From positions 1 to 5,214 of the forward strand of contig JAFNAJ010000223.1 in assembly GCA_017860085.1 (NCBI GenBank): a stretch of DNA of 5,214 nucleotides, read 5' to 3'. The notes beneath the pieces are model-generated. The model searched no databases and was not told the origin of the DNA. It saw only the letters and a list, made by a program, of their open reading frames with translations. The translations under genes were made by a program, and so were the position numbers. Origin of the DNA: Acidobacteriota bacterium (GTDB lineage Bacteria; Acidobacteriota; Vicinamibacteria; Vicinamibacterales; JAFNAJ01). Each line of letters opens with the position of its first letter. Positions within the stretch are counted from its first letter, which is position 1. Of the stretch, positions 1 through 5,214 are shown in pieces.

Positions 1-1647
1 CGGCAGGATGTTCTCCTCGGGCAGGTGCTGGTGCAGTTCAGCGCGCTCCAGCAGCTTGGCCGGCTGCGCGCGCGCCCCGCACACGAGCAGCTCGCGACCC
101 GACGCGTGCAGCTTGTCGGCCAGCTCGGCCATGGCCATCAAGCCCGTGGCGTCGAGCGCCGTCATGTTCCGCAAACGCAGCACGACGATGGGCGGCAGGT
201 CGTTGATGTGCGTGTGGATGCGCTCGATCTTGTCCGTGGTGCCGAACAGAAACGGGCCGTGGATGCGATAGATCGCAACGTAGGGCGGGATGTCCTTGTC
301 CTGCAGGATGTGCACCCGGCCGTCCTCGACGTATTGCTCGGTCACCAGCTCCACCGTGGTCGTGTCCGACACGCGCCGGATGAAGAGCAGCGCGGCCAGC
401 ACCATGCCGACTTCGACGGCGACGGTGAGATCGGCGAACACCGTGAGCATGAAGGTGGCAAACCAGACCAGCACGTCGGTCTTGGTCATCTTGAGCAGCG
501 GCGCGATCTCACGCCACTCGCCCATGTTGTAGGCCACGACGAAGAGGATGCCGGCGAGCACGGCGAGCGGGATGTGCCTGGCGAGCGGCGCCGCGAAGAG
601 CAGCACCGCCAGCAGCGTCAGCGCGTGAATCATGCCCGCGACGGGCGTCTGCGCGCCGGATCGGACGCTGGTGGCCGTTCTCGCAATCGCCCCAGTCGCC
701 GGCAATCCGCCGATCATCGGCGATACGACGTTGGCCACGCCCTGGGCCATCAACTCGACGTTGGGGTTGTGCTTGTCGCCGGTCATCCGGTCGGACACGA
801 CGGCCGACAGCAGCGACTCGATGGCCCCGAGCAGGGCCACCGTCAGGGCCGGGGACAGCAGACGGAAGATCAGCCGGGGCCTGAACGTCGGGATGTGCAA
901 CTCCGGCAGGCCGCCGGGGATGCCGCCGAAGCGGGTACCGATGGTCTCGACCGGCAGCGACGTCAGCGCCACGACCGCGGTGCCCAGGAACAGCACGACG
1001 ATGGCGCCGGGGACGCGCCGCAGGTAGCGCGTGCACAACACGATGATGGTGACGGTGGCGACCCCGAGCGCCGTCGCCGGGATTGACATCGTGTCGGCCC
1101 TGGTCGCCAGGGCCTCCATCCGCTCGAGAAACTCGCCAGGGACGTCCTTCAGCTGCAGTCCGAAGAAGTCCTTGATCTGCGTGCTGGCGATCAGCACGGC
1201 GATGCCGTTGGTGAAGCCGATCACCACTGGCCGCGGGATGAAGCGCACGGTCGAGCCGAGCCCCGTGATGCCCATGAACACGAGCAGGACCCCGGCCATC
1301 ATGGTGCACATGAACAGGCCGTCGAGCCCGTACTTGGCCACGATTCCCGCGATGACGACGACGAAGGCTCCCGTGGGGCCGCCGATCTGCGTGGTCGACC
1401 CACCGAGGGCCGAGATCAGGAAGCCGGTGACGATGGCGCAGTAGATGCCGGCCTGCGGCGACAGGCCCGAGGCGATGGCGAACGCCATCGAGAGGGGGAG
1501 GGCGACGAGGCCGACCGTGACGCCCGCGACGAGGTCGGACGTGAAGGCATGGCGCGAGTATCCCTTTCGAAGGACGAGGACCGACTTGGGCAGCCAGTCG
1601 TCGAGCCAGGTGAGGCGGGCGCGTGGCAGGGCGGCAGGAACGGCCAC
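1..1647 (-). CDS. SulP family anion transporter with C-terminal STAS domain (3' end cut off by window edge)
   Basis: This is an inner-membrane secondary transporter of the SulP/SLC26 type, a family that moves sulfate, bicarbonate or C4-dicarboxylates. The minus strand is open from 1647 to base 1 without a stop, giving 549 codons. A long hydrophobic multi-span region (about residues 35-435) carries family-like stretches: GGPTGAF near residues 88-94, GFTNGIAV at 144-151 and ATGAIART at 317-324. The last of these is followed by a run resembling E. coli DauA (YchM). A cytosolic STAS domain begins near residue 452 and contains LDATGL, with D499 and T501, in the loop that holds the phospho-serine of SpoIIAA-type anti-anti-sigma factors. 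The start is GTG at 1647, the only common start codon in frame downstream of the candidate -10 at 1719-1724; it has no clear Shine-Dalgarno. An in-frame GTG at 1746 is a less likely alternative. Most relatives are 550-600 residues, so little is missing. The substrate cannot be told from sequence. The gene is divergent from the TerC gene. Confidence 0.93.
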   Translation of the reverse strand, partial: MAVPAALPRARLTWLDDWLPKSVLVLRKGYSRHAFTSDLVAGVTVGLVALPLSMAFAIASGLSPQAGIYCAIVTGFLISALGGSTTQIGGPTGAFVVVIAGIVAKYGLDGLFMCTMMAGVLLVFMGITGLGSTVRFIPRPVVIGFTNGIAVLIASTQIKDFFGLQLKDVPGEFLERMEALATRADTMSIPATALGVATVTIIVLCTRYLRRVPGAIVVLFLGTAVVALTSLPVETIGTRFGGIPGGLPELHIPTFRPRLIFRLLSPALTVALLGAIESLLSAVVSDRMTGDKHNPNVELMAQGVANVVSPMIGGLPATGAIARTATSVRSGAQTPVAGMIHALTLLAVLLFAAPLARHIPLAVLAGILFVVAYNMGEWREIAPLLKMTKTDVLVWFATFMLTVFADLTVAVEVGMVLAALLFIRRVSDTTTVELVTEQYVEDGRVHILQDKDIPPYVAIYRIHGPFLFGTTDKIERIHTHINDLPPIVVLRLRNMTALDATGLMAMAELADKLHASGRELLVCGARAQPAKLLERAELHQHLPEENILP

Positions 1648-1718
1648 GAGAGTGAACGCGAAGTCGAGCCGACCGAGCGGGCGGGGAGCGGGAGTCGCGA
1701 ACGACCGATGCCTGGTCG

Positions 1719-1724
1719 AGTATA
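1719..1724 (-). promoter_or_regulatory. Candidate -10 element for the SulP gene
   Basis: The minus strand reads TATACT here, one mismatch from the consensus TATAAT, in otherwise GC-rich DNA. Transcription would begin near 1712, giving a leader of about 65 nt before the GTG start at 1647. The best upstream hexamer (TTCGTG at 1744-1749, spacing 19) is a poor -35 match, so only the -10 is supported. Confidence 0.4.
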
Positions 1725-1754
1725 GCGTGTCGTTCGTTCCGCGCACGAATCCGC

Positions 1755-1760
1755 TAGAAT
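1755..1760 (+). promoter_or_regulatory. Candidate -10 element for the TerC gene
   Basis: The plus strand reads TAGAAT, one mismatch from TATAAT, 21 bp upstream of the ATG. Transcription would start near 1766-1768, giving a very short leader of about 15 nt that still includes the ribosome site. The best -35 candidate (TTCGTT with a 16-bp spacer) matches the consensus only weakly. Confidence 0.4.
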
Positions 1761-1763
1761 CTG

Positions 1764-1778
1764 GCGTCTTGGAGACGC
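1764..1778 (+). promoter_or_regulatory. Perfect 6-bp hairpin over the TerC ribosome-binding site
   Basis: GCGTCT at 1764-1769 and AGACGC at 1773-1778 are exact reverse complements around a TGG loop (1770-1772). The GGAG Shine-Dalgarno (1771-1774) lies partly in the loop and partly in the 3' arm. In RNA this would form a compact stem at or very near the 5' end of the TerC mRNA and could limit ribosome access. In DNA it could be a small operator dyad at the transcription start. The function is inferred; the symmetry is seen directly. Confidence 0.4.
1771..1774 (+). promoter_or_regulatory. Shine-Dalgarno GGAG for the TerC gene
   Basis: GGAG lies 7 nt upstream of the ATG at 1782, an ideal spacing. 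It fixes this ATG as the start, so the protein includes an N-terminal extension of about 28 residues ahead of the conserved TerC core. Confidence 0.7.
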
Positions 1779-1781
1779 GGC

Positions 1782-2603
1782 ATGCCTGATTCGCTCTTCG
1801 CGTTGTTTGGGCCCCTCGTGCTGGCGCTGTCCGACCCGGTCGCGGCCGCGCCAGCTGCCGAGTTGTTCAGCGTGACCTCACTCATCTCGCTGCTCACGCT
1901 CGCCTCGCTCGAGATCGTCCTGGGGATCGACAACATCATCTTCATCGCGATTCTGGCAGGACGGCTGCCGAAGGCCGACCAGCCGCGCGCGCGACGCCTC
2001 GGCATCGGGGCGGCGGTCATCACCCGGATCCTCCTCCTGCTCAGCATCACCTGGGTGATGCGCCTGACCCAGCCGCTGTTCAGTGTGGCGGGCTTCGCCT
2101 TGTCGGGCAAGCAACTCATCCTGCTGCTTGGCGGGCTCTTCCTCATCGGCAAGAGCACGTACGAGATTCACGACAAGCTCGAGGGGGCCGAGCACGGGCA
2201 CGCGGTCCGCGCGACCACCTCGATGGCGGCCGTCGTCGGTCAGATCATGCTCGTCGACATGGTGTTCTCGCTCGACTCGGTCATCACGGCCGTCGGCATG
2301 ACGCCCCACGTGCCGATCATGATCACCGCCGTGCTCGCGTCGGCCGCCGTGATGTTGATCTTCGCCGGCCCGGTGAGCGACTTCGTCCACCGCCACCCGA
2401 CGATCAAGGTGCTGGCGCTCTCCTTCCTGATCCTCATCGGCGTGATGCTCGTCGCTGAAGGGTTCGGGCAGCACATCAACCGCGGCTACGTCTACTTCGC
2501 CATGGCCTTCTCGCTCGTCGTCGAGCTGATCAACATGCGGGTGAGAGCCAAGGGTGAGCCCATCGAGTTGCGGCACTCGCAGCTGCCCACGGCACAGGGC
2601 TAG
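1782..2603 (+). CDS. TerC family integral membrane protein, probable metal (manganese) transporter
   Basis: This 273-residue membrane protein belongs to the TerC family, which includes tellurite-resistance TerC, E. coli Alx and B. subtilis YkoY/YceF. Alx and the B. subtilis members are linked to Mn2+ export and metal supply to secreted enzymes. Two inverted-repeat halves are visible. The first has the LEIVLGIDNIIF motif with E44, D50 and N51; the second has LVDMVFSLDSVITAVG with D159 and D165. These spaced intramembrane acids are the expected metal ligands. About seven to eight hydrophobic segments are apparent, with a polar charged loop at about residues 127-145 (H130, H138, H140) and a short hydrophilic tail. 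Residues 5-26 form a hydrophobic stretch ending in an Ala-rich run, possibly a signal peptide or an extra membrane segment. The family is clear; the transported ion and direction are inferred. No yybP-ykoY manganese riboswitch is seen in the short leader. Confidence 0.93.
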   Translation: MPDSLFALFGPLVLALSDPVAAAPAAELFSVTSLISLLTLASLEIVLGIDNIIFIAILAGRLPKADQPRARRLGIGAAVITRILLLLSITWVMRLTQPLFSVAGFALSGKQLILLLGGLFLIGKSTYEIHDKLEGAEHGHAVRATTSMAAVVGQIMLVDMVFSLDSVITAVGMTPHVPIMITAVLASAAVMLIFAGPVSDFVHRHPTIKVLALSFLILIGVMLVAEGFGQHINRGYVYFAMAFSLVVELINMRVRAKGEPIELRHSQLPTAQG

Positions 2604-3361
2604 GGAAGCTCGATCACCAGCCCGTCGTCTGCCACCTCGAACGTCAGGCGATCGCGCTGCGCGAGCACGTCCGATCCCAGGTGTGTGAGGAGCACGCGTC
2701 GGGCGGTCAATTCGGGCCGGTGCGCCACGAGCTCCCGGTGTGAGAGATGACCGGGCGGCGCGTTGTCGTACCCCGTGCACTCGCAGACGAACAGATCGGC
2801 GTCGTGCGAGGCGTTCACGAGTTCGTGCGTCCACGCCGTGTCCCCCGAGAAGGCGAGCGTGCGCCCCGCCATCTCGAGGCGCAGCGCGAACCCCGTGGCG
2901 CCCGAGCCGTGGACGGCAGCCGCGGTGGTCACGGTGCACGACCCAATCGCCAGGCGGCTGCAGGGCTCGAGCTCGATGAACCGCAGGTCGACGACTTGCC
3001 GGGCTTTCTCCGCGAGACCTGGGTAGAGAAGGTCAGCCAGGGCGAGCACCCGCTCCCTGGTCCCTCGCGGCCCGGCCACCGTGAGCCCAGCCGTGCGGGG
3101 CTCGTTGTACACGGCGTCAAGCAACAGAAACGGCACGCCGCCGGCATGGTCGCCGTGAAGGTGGGTGAGCAGCACGGTGGCGATCGTCGAAGGCGACACT
3201 CCGTGCCGCCGCAGGGCGACCGGCGCGGCCGCGCCGCATTCGACGAGCAGGCATTCGCCGCCCGTCTCGAGCAACACGCAGGCGTGCGAGCGTCCTCCGG
3301 ACGCGAAGGCGTCACCAGTGCCGAGAAACGTCACGCGGAGCGCGAACGGGGAGGCGGCCAT
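2600..3361 (-). CDS. MBL-fold metallohydrolase (RNase Z/phosphodiesterase-like)
   Basis: This 253-residue metallo-beta-lactamase-fold hydrolase is probably cytoplasmic, as it lacks a signal peptide or membrane segment. It opens with a beta strand and FLGTGDAF (12-19), typical of the RNase Z/PhnP/cyclic-phosphodiesterase branch. The binuclear metal site is complete: HLHGDH at 67-72 (H67, H69, D71, H72), H151, D174 in the SGDT motif, and H227 in LLTHLG. A GHLS motif lies at 204-207 and a GP.G motif at 97-100. The C-terminal H-x-S-x-R-Y signature of true tRNase Z is absent (HLGSD is present instead) and the chain is shorter than most RNase Z, so tRNA 3'-end processing is not supported; a phosphodiester or related small-molecule substrate is more likely. 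The start is the ATG at 3361, with only a weak GCGAAG ahead of it. The gene converges on TerC and diverges from the M20 gene. Confidence 0.9.
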   Translation of the reverse strand: MAASPFALRVTFLGTGDAFASGGRSHACVLLETGGECLLVECGAAAPVALRRHGVSPSTIATVLLTHLHGDHAGGVPFLLLDAVYNEPRTAGLTVAGPRGTRERVLALADLLYPGLAEKARQVVDLRFIELEPCSRLAIGSCTVTTAAAVHGSGATGFALRLEMAGRTLAFSGDTAWTHELVNASHDADLFVCECTGYDNAPPGHLSHRELVAHRPELTARRVLLTHLGSDVLAQRDRLTFEVADDGLVIELP

Positions 3362-3376
3362 GCTTCGCGCATGGTA

Positions 3377-3386
3377 CCCGCGCGGG
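3377..3386. repeat. 10-bp perfect palindrome in the MBL/M20 divergent gap
   Basis: CCCGCGCGGG is self-complementary and lies 16 bp upstream of the MBL start codon. It could be an operator for a dimeric regulator, but GC-only palindromes of this size arise often by chance in such DNA. Confidence 0.25.
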
Positions 3387-3400
3387 GGCCGAAAGGCGAT

Positions 3401-3412
3401 CCCTGGTCAGGG
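3401..3412. repeat. Short dyad CCCTG-GT-CAGGG in the MBL/M20 divergent gap
   Basis: This inverted repeat has 5-bp arms and a 2-bp centre. It sits near the middle of the 75-bp gap between the divergent MBL (start 3361) and M20 (start 3437) genes, where a regulator could act on both. No clear -35/-10 pair is visible for either gene here; TAGAGT at 3421-3426 is a weak plus-strand -10 candidate that would give an almost leaderless M20 mRNA. Confidence 0.25.
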
Positions 3413-3436
3413 TTTGCCTGTAGAGTGGTGCTCGGT

Positions 3437-4585
3437 ATGCCGGTCCGCGTGTTGCCCGACCTCGTCCTCGACGCTGCCCGCACGCTGATTCGCGTGCCGT
3501 CGGTCAACCCCGCCTTGGCGCCCGGCGAAGGTCTCGGCGAGCAGGCGGTGGCCGACGCCGCCGTACAGTGGCTCATGCGCCACGGCGTGCGCGCGTGGCT
3601 CGACACGCTGGCGCCCGGCCGCGCGAACGCGGTGGCCTCGATCGGTGACGGCCCCGGCCCGACCCTCGTGTTCTGCGCCCACCTCGACACTGTTGGAACC
3701 GCGGGCATGACCATCCCGCCGTTCGACCCGCGCGTCGAGGACGGCAGGCTGTACGGGCGCGGGAGTTGTGACATGAAAGGCAGTGCCGGCGCGATCATGG
3801 CGACGGCCGTAGCCCTGCAGGAGCGCCACCCCCGCGGCCGTGTCCTGCTTGCCCTGGTCGCCGACGAGGAGGACGCCAGCCTCGGCGCTCACGACTTCGT
3901 TCAACGCTACGCCGCCGACGCCTGCATCGTGACAGAGCCGAGCAACGGCACACTGGTGCTCGGTCACAAGGGGTTCGTCTGGGCCGAGGTGGTCACGACG
4001 GGCGTTGCCGCCCACGGTTCGCGATTCGATGTCGGCGAGTGTGCCATCGCGAAGATGGCGCCGATCATCGCGGGCATCGATGCCTTCGATCGCAAGGTGC
4101 TGCGGCGTCGCGTCCATCCGTTGGTGGGGCCTGCGTCGATGCACTGCGGGCTTGTCAGCGGCGGCATCGGCTTGTCCACGTATGCGCCCGAGTGTCGGCT
4201 GCAGGTCGAGCGTCGCACCATCCCCGGGGAAACGCCGGCGCTCGTCATCGAGGAGCTGCGCGACATCGTGGAGGGCTGCGGGGCCGAGGCCCGCGTTGAG
4301 CTCCGGCTGGATCGGCCGCCCCTGCTATGCGACCGCGACGCCCCGATCGCCCACGCGGTCCGCGACGCCGCCGAGGCGCGCACGGGGGCCGTCCCCGAGG
4401 AGACCGGCGTGGCCTACTGGATGGATGCCGCCGTGTTTGCGGCGGCGGGCATCCAGACCGTCAACTTCGGCCCGGCTGGCGATGGCGCTCACGCCGCCGT
4501 CGAGTGGGTCGATGTCGAGTCGCTCAGCACCCTGGCCGACGTGCTCGCGGACGCCGCTCACCGGTTCCTCGATTGCCCCGCCTGA
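3437..4585 (+). CDS. M20 family zinc metallopeptidase/deacylase (ArgE/DapE/CPG2-like)
   Basis: This 382-residue cytoplasmic di-zinc hydrolase belongs to the M20 peptidase/amidohydrolase family, whose members cleave peptide or N-acyl bonds of small substrates (acetylornithine, succinyl-diaminopimelate, folyl-glutamate, N-acyl amino acids). The catalytic residues are complete: HLD with H82 and catalytic D84, bridging D112 in GRGSCDMKG, catalytic base E144 with metal ligand E145 in ADEED, E167 in VTEPS, and H352 in GDGAHAAVEW. H193 in AAHGS opens the dimerisation (lid) domain at about residues 180-290; the zinc domain resumes after it. The length is typical. The start is the ATG at 3437, six nt after a GGTG partial Shine-Dalgarno (3427-3430); an in-frame GTG at 3428 would add three residues. 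The reading frame is open upstream to 2747, but that part runs antisense to the MBL gene and is not protein-like. The exact substrate is unknown; there are no arginine or lysine biosynthesis neighbours. Confidence 0.92.
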   Translation: MPVRVLPDLVLDAARTLIRVPSVNPALAPGEGLGEQAVADAAVQWLMRHGVRAWLDTLAPGRANAVASIGDGPGPTLVFCAHLDTVGTAGMTIPPFDPRVEDGRLYGRGSCDMKGSAGAIMATAVALQERHPRGRVLLALVADEEDASLGAHDFVQRYAADACIVTEPSNGTLVLGHKGFVWAEVVTTGVAAHGSRFDVGECAIAKMAPIIAGIDAFDRKVLRRRVHPLVGPASMHCGLVSGGIGLSTYAPECRLQVERRTIPGETPALVIEELRDIVEGCGAEARVELRLDRPPLLCDRDAPIAHAVRDAAEARTGAVPEETGVAYWMDAAVFAAAGIQTVNFGPAGDGAHAAVEWVDVESLSTLADVLADAAHRFLDCPA

Positions 4586-5214
4586 CGCCGGGGCGGGATC
4601 CACAGCGTGCGTGCCGTGAGCGCGTCGTGCGACAAGCCGGCCGCGCGGTCCAGCTTGGCGACGAGCGGCGGGAGCGCAACCGGCAGCCGCCAGTCGTCGT
4701 CTCGACCCTCACGTTGCGTGAACGCCAGGCTCCACGTCTGCCACCACGGCGTCACCGAGCGTGCGATGGGTTCGACCACGAGCACGGCGACCCCTCGCTC
4801 CGCCGCGGTCATCAGCTGAAAGAGGAGTCGATCGCGCGCGTCCTCGCGGAGCTCGTTCGCGACGAACGCCGCCACGACGCCCGAGCCAGGGGGCGGCAGC
4901 CTCATGTCCGAGGCGTGGCCCCTGACGATGTGAGACCTCAGGTTGAAGGTTCGATAGGTGCGCGAGGCCTCGTCGAGGGCCCAGGGGTGGCGGTCGATGC
5001 CAGTGACGGAGGCCGGCGGCTCGAGGCTCGCCGCCCATGCGGCGCCGGCCGCCCCGGTGCCGCAGCCGAGGTCGAGTACCGATGGCACGGGGCGCTCTGT
5101 TGCACCGAGCGCGCGCACGACCTCGGCCACGAGCATGAAGTGCAAGGGGGCGTAGTAGAGCGCGAACGCGGCGCGCTTGCCGGCCGAGTCGAGGGCTCCT
5201 GACCGGGGGAGTCG
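4558..5214 (-). CDS. Class I SAM-dependent methyltransferase, possibly Rsm22-like (5' end cut off by window edge)
   Basis: The minus strand is open from the right edge to a TGA at 4558-4560, giving 218 residues with the N terminus missing. The visible part starts with a YYAPLHF segment (residues 20-26), followed by the SAM-binding motif VLDLGCGTG (46-54), the strand-2 acidic residue D74 in TGIDRHP, an acidic-polar HASDMRLP stretch (100-107), and NEL at 120-122 where the catalytic or substrate motif of many methyltransferases lies. A strand-5-like AVLVVEP follows. The general methyltransferase call is firm. The arrangement (aromatic-Pro-x-His segment, then motif I, then NEL, then VEP) resembles the Rsm22/ribosomal-small-subunit-associated family, but the cysteine-rich metal site of that family is not visible here, so the specific call is tentative. 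A TTG at 5145 or ATG at 5136 could start translation, but the in-frame residues upstream look genuine. The 3' end overlaps the M20 gene by 28 bp. Confidence 0.85.
   Translation of the reverse strand, partial: RLPRSGALDSAGKRAAFALYYAPLHFMLVAEVVRALGATERPVPSVLDLGCGTGAAGAAWAASLEPPASVTGIDRHPWALDEASRTYRTFNLRSHIVRGHASDMRLPPPGSGVVAAFVANELREDARDRLLFQLMTAAERGVAVLVVEPIARSVTPWWQTWSLAFTQREGRDDDWRLPVALPPLVAKLDRAAGLSHDALTARTLWIPPRRQAGQSRNR

Larger units (their letters stand above)
1648..1781. promoter_or_regulatory. Divergent intergenic control region between SulP and TerC genes
   Basis: This 134-bp gap separates two head-to-head membrane transporter genes and must carry the start signals of both. It is less GC-rich in its right half, where candidate -10 hexamers for each strand lie about 30 bp apart, and a perfect hairpin sits next to the plus-strand gene. 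I see no convincing -35 boxes on either strand, no recognisable riboswitch and no short coding sequence with a good ribosome site. The role as a shared promoter region is inferred from gene orientation. Confidence 0.6.

Noticed and set aside
25..1086. Long open frame of 353 codons on the plus strand
   Set aside because: It is antisense to the SulP gene. Its product is full of Arg, Gly, Asp, His and Gln with no fold-like hydrophobic pattern, the usual shadow of a GC-rich gene, whereas the minus strand gives a clear SulP protein.
509..1309. 266-codon minus-strand open frame inside the SulP gene
   Set aside because: It is a different frame on the same strand as SulP, with low-complexity Arg/Gly/Ala/His content; the SulP frame is the protein-like one.
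1648..1781. Possible yybP-ykoY manganese riboswitch upstream of the TerC gene
   Set aside because: The gap is short, the candidate transcription start leaves only about 15 nt of leader, and the conserved internal-loop sequences of that riboswitch are not seen.
2590..2640. GGGCT...AGCCC pairing around the TerC/MBL junction as a bidirectional terminator
   Set aside because: The arms are only 5 bp with a loop of more than 20 nt and no T-run on either strand; not supportable as a terminator.
1878..2939. 353-codon minus-strand open frame across the TerC gene and the MBL 3' end
   Set aside because: It is Arg/His/Asp-rich without recognisable motifs and runs opposite to a clear TerC gene; an artefact of high GC.
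2747..3436. 230-residue N-terminal extension of the M20 peptidase frame, which could be read as a fusion protein
   Set aside because: The extension lies antisense to the MBL hydrolase with its complete catalytic motifs, has shadow-like composition, and the M20 fold begins normally at the ATG at 3437.
4327..5202. 291-codon plus-strand open frame downstream of and overlapping the M20 gene
   Set aside because: It is antisense to the methyltransferase, extremely Arg/Gly-rich and lacks motifs; the minus strand carries the SAM-binding motif.

Overview
This is a GC-rich (roughly two-thirds G+C by eye), densely coded bacterial chromosomal window with five protein genes and almost no non-coding DNA. 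The protein sequences and base composition would fit a soil-type Acidobacteriota (for example the Vicinamibacteria) or another high-GC Gram-negative lineage. That placement is an impression, because no rRNA or marker gene is present. There are no mobile elements, tRNAs, CRISPR arrays or tandem repeats.

Layout from left to right: (1) A SulP-family anion transporter with a C-terminal STAS domain lies on the minus strand from about 1647 down to the left edge, where it is cut off. (2) A 134-bp divergent control region (1648-1781) holds candidate -10 elements for both strands and a small perfect hairpin that overlaps the Shine-Dalgarno of the next gene. (3) A TerC-family integral membrane protein, probably a metal (manganese) transporter, is on the plus strand at 1782-2603. 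(4) A metallo-beta-lactamase-fold hydrolase is on the minus strand at 2600-3361; its stop codon interlocks with the TerC stop in a single CTAG. (5) A 75-bp divergent gap (3362-3436) contains two short dyads. (6) An M20-family zinc peptidase/deacylase is on the plus strand at 3437-4585. (7) A class I SAM-dependent methyltransferase, possibly Rsm22-like, is on the minus strand from the right edge down to 4558; its 3' end overlaps the peptidase by 28 bp.

The orientation alternates (- + - + -), so no two neighbouring genes can form a simple operon. The genes look like independent housekeeping or transport functions (anion uptake, metal homeostasis, hydrolysis of small substrates, methylation) and not one pathway. 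Catalytic residues are intact in the three enzymes where they can be judged. I found no convincing new biological system. The points most worth a second look are the hairpin in the terC-like leader, the interlocked gene ends, and the exact identity of the partial methyltransferase.
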